NCBI RefSeq assembly: GCF_017640745.1
Contig: NZ_JAEPQA010000004.1
Coordinates: forward strand, 11,803 to 75,802
Direction: 5' to 3'
Length of the DNA: 64,000 bases
DNA from: Nisaea sp.
Lineage (GTDB): Bacteria > Pseudomonadota > Alphaproteobacteria > Thalassobaculales > Thalassobaculaceae
Shown: positions 37,176 through 46,001 of the stretch, in pieces
How positions within the stretch are numbered: the first letter of the stretch is position 1
Layout: every line of letters starts with the position of its first letter
Notes under the pieces: generated by a model
Database searches by the model: none
What the model was told of the DNA's origin: nothing
What the model saw: only the letters and a program-made list of their open reading frames with translations
Translations under genes and position numbers: made by a program

Positions 37176-37304
37176 ATCCTCCCACGCGCGGCCTTGCTCC
37201 GGCCGTTTCGCCAAAAGAGTGTGAGAGATAAGCGGGGCGCCGTCCATGCCCTCTCCCGGTCGGCAAAGGGGAACCGGCCGGAGCAAGGCCGCGCGTGGGA
37301 GGAT
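37176..37304. mobile_element. MITE-like element with 30-bp perfect terminal inverted repeats
   Basis: Bases 37176-37205 are the exact reverse complement of 37275-37304, separated by a 69-base centre with no ORF of its own. The element has no transposase and no clear target-site duplication. The inner part also has a partial inverted pattern. The left arm contains the ribosome site of the oxidoreductase gene. It could be a non-autonomous miniature element or a REPIN; no other copy is visible in this window. Confidence 0.6.
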
Positions 37305-37310
37305 TTTCAG

Positions 37311-37352
37311 AAAAGTAAAAGGGCCATGCGACGCGCGGACGACGCATGGCCC
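37311..37352 (-). terminator. Intrinsic terminator, minus strand
   Basis: A perfect 10-bp stem (37321-37330 with 37343-37352, GGGCCATGCG and its complement) is followed on the minus strand by TTTTACTTTT. No protein gene lies directly upstream of it, so it ends either an RNA gene or an attenuated leader of the oxidoreductase gene. Confidence 0.65.
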
Positions 37353-37694
37353 GAAAATATGACTCTCGTGAAAATTTGCTTCTGAGAATGTGTTCGCAGC
37401 AAATTCGCGCTGCTCCTCTCAAATACAAGCCGTTCCTTCTGTCGGCGCCGCCATATCCAGCTGGCGAGGGACATTAGAGGCGAGGAGCGTTATTTGCGCG
37501 TTACAGACCCGTTAGATCACCTTTAACATATTGAAAATAAATAATTTATAGGTGTTTGGCGGCCGCATTTCCGGCTGCCGGCAGCACTCGTCGACCTATA
37601 GTCGCGGGGTCCATCCTACGTCTTGGCGACACCAATGGAGCAAGGGACATATCCGGCAGCCGAAAAGCGCAAGCACGCGACCCAAATCCCTCAC

Positions 37695-37775
37695 GTCATC
37701 CCGTCGAAGGACGGGACCCAGGGATGACGCGCGCCGCCCTTCGGTCCTCTGGGCCCCGGCCTGCGCCGGGGTGAC
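37695..37775. repeat. Dispersed palindromic intergenic repeat, copy C
   Basis: Starts GTCATCCCGTCGAAGGACGG, contains an internal GGGATGAC, and ends CCGGCCTGCGCCGGGGTGAC. It lies between the oxidoreductase and YciI genes. Confidence 0.7.
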
Positions 37776-37916
37776 AACCGAAATACGGGAAGTGACTCTT
37801 GGGGAAACCGGTTTTGCGCTGCGCAGGCCCCGTCTCGAGGCGGCGGTAGCGAGGGAGGAAAGGACCTGGTCGGGAAAAAGGGCGAGCTGTCCGGCTCACC
37901 CGTTCCCGATCTCGTG

Positions 37917-38213
37917 TCAGCCCTGCAGGGCCTTGTCCCAGATGGTCTTGCGCCACGGAATGACAGTCACGGAGGCGAACACGCCGTTGAGGGCGAAGGG
38001 ATCGTTGTTCGCGAAATCCTCGGCCACCGCGCGGTCCTCGGTATCGAGGATCAGCAGGCTGCCGTCCATGCTCTCGTCCGCGCCGCCGAGCGTGGCGCCG
38101 CCGCAGAGGATCAGGTCCATCTTCGACTTCAAGTACTCGACATGGGCCGGACGATGTTCCATCCGCTTCTCGAGGGCGCCGGGCTTGTCGCGGGCGATGA
38201 TGGCGTAAGGCAT
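37917..38213 (-). CDS. YciI family protein
   Basis: The 98-residue protein has the YciI-like alpha/beta ferredoxin-type fold signatures: MPYAIIARDKPGALEKR, RPAHVEYL with the conserved His, SMDGSLLILDTEDRAVAEDFANNDPF, and an Asp/Phe-rich loop. Members may be small enzymes or dehydrochlorinase-like proteins; the function here is unknown. It is upstream of nothing else on its strand, 41 bases after the prephenate dehydratase end. Confidence 0.85.
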   Translation of the reverse strand: MPYAIIARDKPGALEKRMEHRPAHVEYLKSKMDLILCGGATLGGADESMDGSLLILDTEDRAVAEDFANNDPFALNGVFASVTVIPWRKTIWDKALQG

Positions 38214-38254
38214 AGGAAGCTCCCTTGATTTCTGGCCGCTTGGCGCGGACCGTT

Positions 38255-39112
38255 TCAGATATTCTCGATACGGAACGGGTGTGCCGGATAGGTCCCCATG
38301 ATCTTCACCGCGCCCTTCGGACAGAAGAAGCGCAGTTCCTCGAGTGCCAGCTTCAGCGGCGTCTCCTCCGGATGGCCCTCGGCGTCGACATAGAACTGCG
38401 CGGCCGAGAAATGCCCGTCGACGAGGTAGGATTCGAGCTTGGTCAGGTTGACGCCATTGGTGGCAAAACCGCCGAGCGCCTTGTAGAGCGCGGCCGGGAC
38501 GCTCCGCACCCGGAAGACGATGGTGGTGACGCAGCGGCCGTTGTTGGCCGGCGGCACCACGCCCTCGCGGGCCATGACAAGGAAGCGGGTGGTGTTGTGC
38601 TCCGCGTCCTCCACGCCCTCGCGCAGGATGTCGAGCCCGTAGAGCTCGGCGGCGAGGCGCGGGCCGATCGCGGCGATCGACTTGTCGCCCTTCTCGGCGA
38701 TGAAGCGGGCGGCGCCGGCGGTGTCGGAATGCTGCACCGGCTTGGCGCCGAGCTCGGCCATCAGCTTGCGCGACTGGGCCAGCGCGTGGACATGTGAGCG
38801 GATCTCCTTGATGTCCTCGATCTTCGTGCCGGGCACGCCGAGCAGCATCGCGTTGATGCGCTGGAAATGCTCGCCGATGATGTGCAGTCCCGACTCCGGC
38901 AGCAGGTGATGGATGTCGGCGACCCGGCCGGCGACGGAATTCTCTACCGGCACCATGGCGCAGAGCGCCTCTCCCGCCTTCACCGCTTCCAGCATGTCCT
39001 CGAAGCTCTGGCAGGGCATCGGTTCGAGATCGGGCCGCACCGCCTGGCAGGCCATGTGGGAATTTGCGCCGGGTTCGCCCTGGAAGGCGATCTTCTGTTT
39101 CTGCTCGGTCAC
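38255..39112 (-). CDS. pheA: Prephenate dehydratase
   Basis: The 285-residue monofunctional PDT converts prephenate to phenylpyruvate. Catalytic-domain features are IAFQGEPGANSHMA, VPVENSVAGRV, and the TRF motif in HNTTRFLVMARE. An ACT regulatory domain follows, with GVNLTKLESY (ESR-like phenylalanine-binding motif). I chose the GTG at 39112 (VTEQKQKIAFQG); the open frame upstream is antisense to kdsB. It lies 10 bases after kdsB on the same strand, a pairing seen in other alphaproteobacteria. Confidence 0.93.
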   Translation of the reverse strand: MTEQKQKIAFQGEPGANSHMACQAVRPDLEPMPCQSFEDMLEAVKAGEALCAMVPVENSVAGRVADIHHLLPESGLHIIGEHFQRINAMLLGVPGTKIEDIKEIRSHVHALAQSRKLMAELGAKPVQHSDTAGAARFIAEKGDKSIAAIGPRLAAELYGLDILREGVEDAEHNTTRFLVMAREGVVPPANNGRCVTTIVFRVRSVPAALYKALGGFATNGVNLTKLESYLVDGHFSAAQFYVDAEGHPEETPLKLALEELRFFCPKGAVKIMGTYPAHPFRIENI

Positions 39113-39122
39113 GGGGCTGCTT

Positions 39123-39884
39123 TCAAACTCGCGGTTTTTCGAGGATTTTCCGGGCCTTTTCGAGGTCCGCCGGAGTATCGACACCGAGCGGAACCGTGTC
39201 AACGCGGGCGACGTCGATCCGCATGCCGGCCTCGAGGGGACGGAGCTGCTCCAGCTTCTCGCGTTTCTCCAGCGCTGAGGGCGGCAGGGAGACGAAACGC
39301 TCGAGCGCGGCGCGGCGATAGGCATAGAGGCCTATGAAATGGAACAGCTCGCCCGGCCCATAGGGCACGGTGGCACGGCTGAAATAGAGTGCGCGCCCGC
39401 GGCTGCCGTCCGCCTCCCAGGCGACGACCGGTTTGGTCACGCTCGGATTGGTGATGTCGTCCTCGTCGACGATCGGCGCCGCCGGTGCGCCGATATCGAC
39501 CTCGGCCCGGTCGAGCATGGCGAAGGCCGCCTGCGGCACCGCCGGGTCGAGCACGGGCAGGTCGCCCTGGATGTTGACGATGGCGTCGTGCCTGCCCTCG
39601 GGATCCAGCTTCAACAGTGCCTCCCAGATCCGGTCGGAGCCGGAAGGATGGTCCGGATCCGTCAGCACCGCCTCGCCGCCGGCCACCCTGACCGCGTCCG
39701 CGATTTCCTGTTCCGCGCAGGCAACGGCGACACGGCCGAGATTCGCTTCCTCGGCGCGGCGCATCACATGGACGATCATCGGCGCGCCGGCGATCGTCGC
39801 CAGCGGCTTGTTCGGCAGCCGCTCCGACTTCATGCGTGCCGGAATCAGCACGATCGGATTGCTGGGTTTCGCACTCGCCGCCAT
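39123..39884 (-). CDS. kdsB: 3-deoxy-manno-octulosonate cytidylyltransferase (CMP-Kdo synthetase)
   Basis: The 253-residue KdsB has the nucleotide-binding motif [15 protein letters not shown] near residue 14, [18 protein letters not shown] and [10 protein letters not shown]. It activates Kdo with CTP for WaaA, also in the window. The ATG at 39884 follows a GGGAGGG site nine bases upstream. It is upstream of pheA and divergent from the cytochrome c gene. Confidence 0.95.
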   Translation of the reverse strand: MAASAKPSNPIVLIPARMKSERLPNKPLATIAGAPMIVHVMRRAEEANLGRVAVACAEQEIADAVRVAGGEAVLTDPDHPSGSDRIWEALLKLDPEGRHDAIVNIQGDLPVLDPAVPQAAFAMLDRAEVDIGAPAAPIVDEDDITNPSVTKPVVAWEADGSRGRALYFSRATVPYGPGELFHFIGLYAYRRAALERFVSLPPSALEKREKLEQLRPLEAGMRIDVARVDTVPLGVDTPADLEKARKILEKPRV

Positions 39885-40134
39885 CGCGGTCAGCCCTCCC
39901 GGACCCTGGAAATCATGCAAGCGGCGCGGCGAAATGTCGCGCATCGCTCCCCCCGCTCGATCAGGCAAGCCGATGTCCGGACTTGCGTCTTAAGGGGCGG
40001 AACCTTATAGGAAACTGTTCCGTGCCTGTCGCCTCCGATTTTGCGGCGCGGCCGGAGTGTGAGATAAGCTGGTCCGCGCGTTGCCCAAAGAGGTGGCGCG
40101 ACGGCGGGAAACAAAGGCGGGACGAGGGTTCGGC

Positions 40135-40737
40135 ATGTCATCTTCTCTGGAATTCAACAAGATCGCCGCGGGCGTTCTCTGCGGCGGCCTGCTTCTGATG
40201 GGCGTCGGCAAGCTCGCGGGCGTGCTGGTTCACCCGACGGATCTCGAAGAGAATGCCTATCCGATCGAAGTGACCGGCGGCGAGGCGACGGCCGCGGCCG
40301 AGCCTGCGGGCCCGGCACCGGTAGAACCGATCCTCGGCATGCTCGCTTCGGCGGACGTCGCGGCCGGTGAGAAAGGCGCAAAGAAGTGCGCGGCCTGCCA
40401 CAGCTTCGACAAGGGCGGCCCGAACAAGGTCGGCCCGAACCTCTGGAACGTCGTGAACGCCGACAAGGGGCACATCGCCGACTTCGCCTATTCCGACGCG
40501 ATCAAGTCCTCGGGCGAAACCCCGAACTGGACTTACACCTCGCTCAACAAGTTCCTGCTGAAGCCGAAGGACTATGCGCCGGGCACGAAGATGAATTTCG
40601 CCGGCATCAAGAAAGCGGAAGACCGGGCCGACCTCGTCGCCTATCTGCGCTCTCTCTCCGATAGCCCGGCGCCGCTGCCGACGGCAGAGGAAGTGCAGGC
40701 GGCCGAGGACGCATTCAAAGCAGCCTCCGGCGGCTGA
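40135..40737 (+). CDS. Membrane-anchored cytochrome c family protein (CycM-like)
   Basis: The 200-residue class I cytochrome c has an uncleaved N-terminal anchor (IAAGVLCGGLLLMGVGKLAGV), a Pro/Ala-rich linker, a single heme motif CAACH near residue 83, and the axial Met in KMNFAG. The protein resembles CycM, which carries electrons between the bc1 complex and an aa3 oxidase. The ATG at 40135 has GAGGG upstream. An intrinsic terminator follows at 40761-40790. Confidence 0.9.
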   Translation: MSSSLEFNKIAAGVLCGGLLLMGVGKLAGVLVHPTDLEENAYPIEVTGGEATAAAEPAGPAPVEPILGMLASADVAAGEKGAKKCAACHSFDKGGPNKVGPNLWNVVNADKGHIADFAYSDAIKSSGETPNWTYTSLNKFLLKPKDYAPGTKMNFAGIKKAEDRADLVAYLRSLSDSPAPLPTAEEVQAAEDAFKAASGG

Positions 40738-40760
40738 TCCCGAGCGAAGACTGTCTTGAG

Positions 40761-40790
40761 AAAGCCGGGCACGGGTTGCCCGGCTTTTTT
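40761..40790 (+). terminator. Intrinsic terminator after the cytochrome c gene
   Basis: An 8-bp stem GCCGGGCA (40764-40771) with TGCCCGGC (40777-40784), a 5-base loop and six T at 40785-40790. The preceding AAA pairs with the T-run. It is well placed 23 bases after the stop codon. Confidence 0.9.
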
Positions 40791-40812
40791 CATTTGCGGA
40801 GAGACCCCTGAC

Positions 40813-41592
40813 ATGACCCGGCCATCCACCACCGAACTCGCGGCCTTCGCCGCTTCCCTCGCCGACGCCGCGCGCGGCGTGATCCGCCGCTATCACAATT
40901 TCGGCGTCAATATCGAGGCCAAGGCCGACGAGAGTCCGGTCACCATCGCCGACCGCACCGCCGAGAAGGTCATGCGCGCCCTGATCGAGGAGCGTTATCC
41001 GGAGCATGGCATCGCGGGCGAGGAGTTCGGCAAGGTCCGGGAGGATGCGGAATTCGTCTGGTCGCTGGATCCGATCGACGGCACCAAGGCCTTCATCACC
41101 GGCAGCCCGCGCTTCGGCACCCTGATCGGTCTGGTCGAAAACGGCTCGCCGGTGCTGGGCGTGATCGACATGCCGGTGCTGAACGAGCGCTGGATCGGCG
41201 GCAAGGGGTACATGACCCGGATGAACGGCACGCCGGTCACCGTGCGTCCGTGCGAGAGCCTCGCCGGCGCCATCCTGTCCGCCACTTCGCCGAGCATGTT
41301 CGACGGCGTCGAGGAGATCTATGCCGAGATGCGCGCCGCGACCCGCTACCAGGTGTTCGGCGGCGACTGCCACAGTTTCGCGACCCTCGCGAGCGGCCAT
41401 GTCGATCTCTGCGTCGAGGCCGGCCTTCAGGATTACGATTTCCTTGCCGTGGTCCCGGTGATCGAGGCCGCCGGCGGGATCATCACCGACTGGAAGGGCG
41501 AGCGCCCGGCTCCGGGTTCGACCAACCGCATCCTCGCCTCCGGCGACGGGCGGGTGCACGAGGCCGCGCTTGAGATCCTCTCGAAAGCCTGA
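40813..41592 (+). CDS. hisN: Histidinol-phosphatase, inositol monophosphatase family
   Basis: The 259-residue metal-dependent phosphatase has GEEFGKV near residue 74, WSLDPIDGTKAFITG near residue 87 (D-P-I-D-G-T) and a C-terminal GLQDYDFLAVVPVIEAAGG. The DGTKxFITG variant is characteristic of the histidinol-phosphatase branch used in histidine biosynthesis in alphaproteobacteria. I chose the ATG at 40813 with GGAGAG upstream; the frame extends up into the terminator. It is monocistronic. Confidence 0.9.
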   Translation: MTRPSTTELAAFAASLADAARGVIRRYHNFGVNIEAKADESPVTIADRTAEKVMRALIEERYPEHGIAGEEFGKVREDAEFVWSLDPIDGTKAFITGSPRFGTLIGLVENGSPVLGVIDMPVLNERWIGGKGYMTRMNGTPVTVRPCESLAGAILSATSPSMFDGVEEIYAEMRAATRYQVFGGDCHSFATLASGHVDLCVEAGLQDYDFLAVVPVIEAAGGIITDWKGERPAPGSTNRILASGDGRVHEAALEILSKA

Positions 41593-41618
41593 TGATTTCA
41601 TCATCCGCCCAAGAACCG

Positions 41619-41650
41619 GTCGTCATCTTCATTCGCATGGGGATGACGAC
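41619..41650. repeat. Short inverted repeat after hisN
   Basis: GTCGTCATC at 41619-41627 pairs perfectly with GATGACGAC at 41642-41650. It resembles a shortened member of the dispersed GTCATC palindrome family. It could also act as a weak bidirectional terminator between hisN and the convergent SET gene. Confidence 0.5.
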
Positions 41651-41677
41651 ATTCATTCGGAGGATAAGTGAGGTGGT

Positions 41678-42184
41678 TCACCCGTCCTTCAGCGCCGCGA
41701 TCTTCCGCGCGAGATAGGCGGAGAACCAGCCCTCGTAGCGAGCCTGCAGCTGGGGCTGCTTCCAGTCCTTGCCGGTCACGGTCCCGCGGCAATTGTCCGC
41801 CCCGCATCGGCACTCCATGCTCCAGTCATCGTCGTCGCCTGTCGCATAATCGAAGGCAAGCTCCTCTCCGGCCGCGATGTCGCGCATCGCATGGAACGAG
41901 ATCTGGCCTATGATCCCGACATTGGGATCGCAGGAATGGTTCAGATACATCATCCCCGCATCCCGGTCCCCCGGCCGGTCAGGACCGATGAAGAGGTGAT
42001 CGTCGATCTGGATCTCGGACGGTCCGAGAGTCTTCGCCAGCTCGTCGCGCCGCTCGCGCGTGAAGACATGCCCGCCTTTAATGACCAGCAGTTCTCCCGC
42101 GGGGATCGCGTGCAAGGCCCGCAGGCCGGTGCCCTCGATTCCGCTCGCATATTTTTCAACCTTGTCTGAGAACCACACGAACAT
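41678..42184 (-). CDS. SET domain-containing protein (putative lysine methyltransferase)
   Basis: The 168-residue protein has a complete compact SET fold: GTGLRALHAIPAGELL, NHSCDPN at residues 82-88, GEELAFDYA at residues 107-114 with the key Tyr, and a post-SET zinc region C125, C127, C132 (CRCGADNC). Such proteins transfer a methyl group from SAM to protein lysines. Bacterial examples occur in symbionts, pathogens and free-living proteobacteria, with unknown targets. The ATG at 42184 has GGAGGT upstream. It stands alone, convergent with hisN and divergent from ghrA. Confidence 0.88.
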   Translation of the reverse strand: MFVWFSDKVEKYASGIEGTGLRALHAIPAGELLVIKGGHVFTRERRDELAKTLGPSEIQIDDHLFIGPDRPGDRDAGMMYLNHSCDPNVGIIGQISFHAMRDIAAGEELAFDYATGDDDDWSMECRCGADNCRGTVTGKDWKQPQLQARYEGWFSAYLARKIAALKDG

Positions 42185-42344
42185 TCCGGGCTACCTCCGA
42201 GATCCGGTTCTAGGGAAAGGCACGCACGCTAGACGATAACTGTGACGGACATATTGCGGTGCGCGGTATGCCTTCACTGGCCGGGACGGCCGATGCCATG
42301 CTAGGACCAAGACCCTACCTCGACCCCACATCCCGGAGAGCCTA

Positions 42345-43277
42345 ATGCCCGCCGTCTTTTTCCGGTCCTCGAACGACGCCGCCGCCGGTTGGGAGAAGTC
42401 CCTGAAGGAACTGATCCCCGATCTCGATTTCCGTGCCTGGCCGAATGTCGGCGACCCCAAGGACATCGAGTTCGTGCTCGGCTGGAAGATGCCGCCCGGT
42501 GCGCTGAAGGATTTCCCGAACCTGAAATGCGTCTGCTCTCTCGGCCAGGGCGTCGACCATATCTTCGCCGACCCGGAGCTGCCGAAGGGCGTGCAGATCA
42601 TGCGCCTCGTCGACCCCTGGATGGCGCAGGCGATGAGCGAGTGGGTGCTGCTGCATGTGCTGCGCTACCACCGCCAGGCGCCGGAATACGAGGAGCTGCG
42701 CAAGAGCAAGACCTGGACCTCGCTGCCGGCGCCCGACACGGCGAGCCGCAAGGTCGGCATCCTCGGTCTCGGCGCGCTCGGCGCGGACGCGGCGGCGAAG
42801 ATCGCCGCCCTAGGTTTCGATACGGCCGGCTGGAGCCGGAGCGAGAAGATCATCAACGGGGTGACAAGTTATTTCGGCCCCGACCAGCTCATTCCGTTCA
42901 TGAAACGGACCGAGATCCTCTGCTGCCTGCTGCCGCTGACGCCGGACACCGAAGGCGTCATCAATGCCGAAACCCTGGCGGCCATGCCGAAAGGCAGCTT
43001 CGTGATCAATTCGGGCCGTGGTGGCCACGTCGTCGAGGAGGATCTGCTCGCGGCGCTGGACAGCGGTCATATCGCCTACGCGGCCCTCGACGTTTTCCGC
43101 CAGGAACCACTGCCCCAGGACAGCCCGTTTTGGGAGCATCCGAAGGTCGATCTCTGGCCGCACGTCTCGGCCCAGACAAACCCGCTGAGCGGTGCGCAGC
43201 AGGTGGCGGATGCGATCACCAAGGTGTTCCGCGGCGAGGCGCCGAACAACCTTGTCGATCCGAAGACGCAATATTGA
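42345..43277 (+). CDS. ghrA: Glyoxylate/hydroxypyruvate reductase A
   Basis: The 310-residue D-2-hydroxyacid dehydrogenase has the GhrA-type NAD(P) motif VGILGLGALGADAA near residue 135, LPLTPDTEGVINAE, NSGRGGHVVEEDL and catalytic ALDVFRQEPLP with a His region near WPHVSAQTNP. It reduces glyoxylate and hydroxypyruvate using NADPH. It starts with ATG after GGAGAG and converges on the MarR gene. Confidence 0.9.
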   Translation: MPAVFFRSSNDAAAGWEKSLKELIPDLDFRAWPNVGDPKDIEFVLGWKMPPGALKDFPNLKCVCSLGQGVDHIFADPELPKGVQIMRLVDPWMAQAMSEWVLLHVLRYHRQAPEYEELRKSKTWTSLPAPDTASRKVGILGLGALGADAAAKIAALGFDTAGWSRSEKIINGVTSYFGPDQLIPFMKRTEILCCLLPLTPDTEGVINAETLAAMPKGSFVINSGRGGHVVEEDLLAALDSGHIAYAALDVFRQEPLPQDSPFWEHPKVDLWPHVSAQTNPLSGAQQVADAITKVFRGEAPNNLVDPKTQY

Positions 43278-43300
43278 TTGGTTGAACCGGGGCGGCGCGG

Positions 43301-43666
43301 TCAGTCGGCCGCGTCGGACTGCTCGAACCGGGTTCCCCTGGAAGCCCCGACCACCAGGTCGCCGAACTCGGTCAGGAAGACGGAGCCCTTTACCGTGCGC
43401 TGCACCAGCACACTCCGGCGGTCATTCTCATCCGGCTTGCGTCGGACGAACCCGTATTCGCCGAGCCGGTCGAGCGCGCGGGTGATGGCCGGCTTCGAAA
43501 CGTTCAGGGTCTTGGCGAGCCCCCGCACCGTGTGCGGCGGGCTTTCGATATAGACCGTCAGCAGCACGGCCAGCTGGCGTGCGGTCAGGTCCGGCGTGTC
43601 GCGCCGGACGCTTTCGACCAGGGCCTTGCGCCAAATGCTGAGAGCTTGGATCGAATCGACGGCCAT
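43301..43666 (-). CDS. MarR family transcriptional regulator
   Basis: The 121-residue winged-helix protein contains LTARQLAVLLTVYIESPPHTVRGLAKTL, an HTH with KPAITRALDRLGEYGFV, and a wing region RRKPDENDRRSVLV with the Asp-Arg-Arg signature. It would repress a gene in response to a small ligand. A promoter with a possible autoregulatory inverted repeat lies just upstream. It is downstream of the M17 gene on the same strand, with 107 bases between them. Confidence 0.9.
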   Translation of the reverse strand: MAVDSIQALSIWRKALVESVRRDTPDLTARQLAVLLTVYIESPPHTVRGLAKTLNVSKPAITRALDRLGEYGFVRRKPDENDRRSVLVQRTVKGSVFLTEFGDLVVGASRGTRFEQSDAAD

Positions 43667-43707
43667 TTCGCTTCCGGCACCGCTGTATTTGTTTCGAAGT
43701 CGATTTG

Positions 43708-43736
43708 ACTATACAGGGCGATACCGACTTGCGCAA
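43708..43736 (-). promoter_or_regulatory. Promoter with overlapping inverted repeat upstream of the MarR gene
   Basis: On the minus strand a -35 TTGCGC (43736-43731) and a -10 TATAGT (43713-43708) are separated by exactly 17 bases. The arms AAGTCG (43730-43725) and CGACTT (43702-43697) flank the -10, an arrangement expected for autorepression by a MarR dimer. Confidence 0.55.
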
Positions 43737-43773
43737 CGATCGATGCCACGGGATCGTTCGTCATTCGCGCAGA

Positions 43774-45162
<1,389 letters not shown>

Positions 45163-45341
45163 CGGAGGAGCTCCAGAGAGGGTCAATCGCCATCCGTTCT
45201 AGCCCGCGCTCCGGGCCCGCTTCAAGCGCGGCAGAGCGGGCGGCTCCGGCATTCCCGCGCGGGCACGGCGACGACAGAGGTTGCGCACCACGCCGCTGGC
45301 GGTTCAAATGGCCCCGGCAGGGCTCAGAGGGAACAAAGAAA

Positions 45342-46001
45342 ATGGCGCCATACAGCCTTATTATCGGGAACAAGAACTATTCGTCCTGGTCCATGCGGCC
45401 ATGGCTGATGATGAAGGCGACCGGCATCGAGTTCGAGGAAACCGTGATCGCGCTCGACACCTCCAACACGCGGCAGGAGATCCTGCGCCACTCGCCGACG
45501 GGCAAGGTTCCGGTTCTGAAGGACGGCGAGCTCACGGTCTGGGACAGCCTTTCGATCGGCGAGTATCTGAACGAGAAACATCCGGAAGCGGGGCTCTGGC
45601 CGGACGACCCGATCGCCCGCGCGCGCGCCCGTTCGGTCTCGGCGGAGATGCATTCGGGCTTCCAGGCGCTGCGCCAGAACATGCCGATGAACGTGCGCTC
45701 CAGCTTCCCGGGCATGGGCCGCGGACCTGGCGTGCAGGAAGACATCAACCGGATCACCGCGATCTGGCGCAATCACCGGCGCCGGGTGACCGATCCGGCC
45801 GACGGCCCCTACCTTTTCGGCCGTTTCACCATCGCCGACGCGATGTTCGCGCCGGTGGTCTCGCGCTTCCGCACCTATGCGGTAGAGCTCGCCGACGAGG
45901 CGGCGGCCTATGCCGATGCGGTCTGGGAGAACGAGGCGGTCAAGGCCTGGGTCGACGACGCCAAGAAAGAGCCGATGGTGATCGACAGGCACGAATTCTG
46001 A
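45342..46001 (+). CDS. Glutathione S-transferase family protein
   Basis: The 219-residue protein has an N-terminal thioredoxin-like domain (NYSSWSMRPWLMMKATGIEF; SPTGKVPVLKDG; WDSLSIGEYLNE with the Ser of the glutathione-binding S/E motif) and a helical C-terminal domain with FGRFTIADAMFAPVVSRF. It probably conjugates or detoxifies with glutathione in the cytoplasm. The stop TGA abuts the reverse stop of the MATE gene, so the two convergent genes end inside TGATCA. Confidence 0.9.
   Translation: MAPYSLIIGNKNYSSWSMRPWLMMKATGIEFEETVIALDTSNTRQEILRHSPTGKVPVLKDGELTVWDSLSIGEYLNEKHPEAGLWPDDPIARARARSVSAEMHSGFQALRQNMPMNVRSSFPGMGRGPGVQEDINRITAIWRNHRRRVTDPADGPYLFGRFTIADAMFAPVVSRFRTYAVELADEAAAYADAVWENEAVKAWVDDAKKEPMVIDRHEF

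Larger units (their letters stand above)
37305..37916. other. Long intergenic region without a convincing gene
   Basis: Contents: an intrinsic terminator reading minus (37311-37352), an inverted repeat (37373-37380 with 37398-37405), a markedly AT-rich stretch near 37520-37555 and a copy of the dispersed repeat (37695-37775). Short open frames here have no ribosome site and no recognisable protein. A small RNA is possible on the minus strand. Confidence 0.5.

Noticed and set aside
37914-38228. Plus-strand frame opposite the YciI gene
   Set aside because: The minus-strand product has conserved YciI residues; the plus-strand translation has none.
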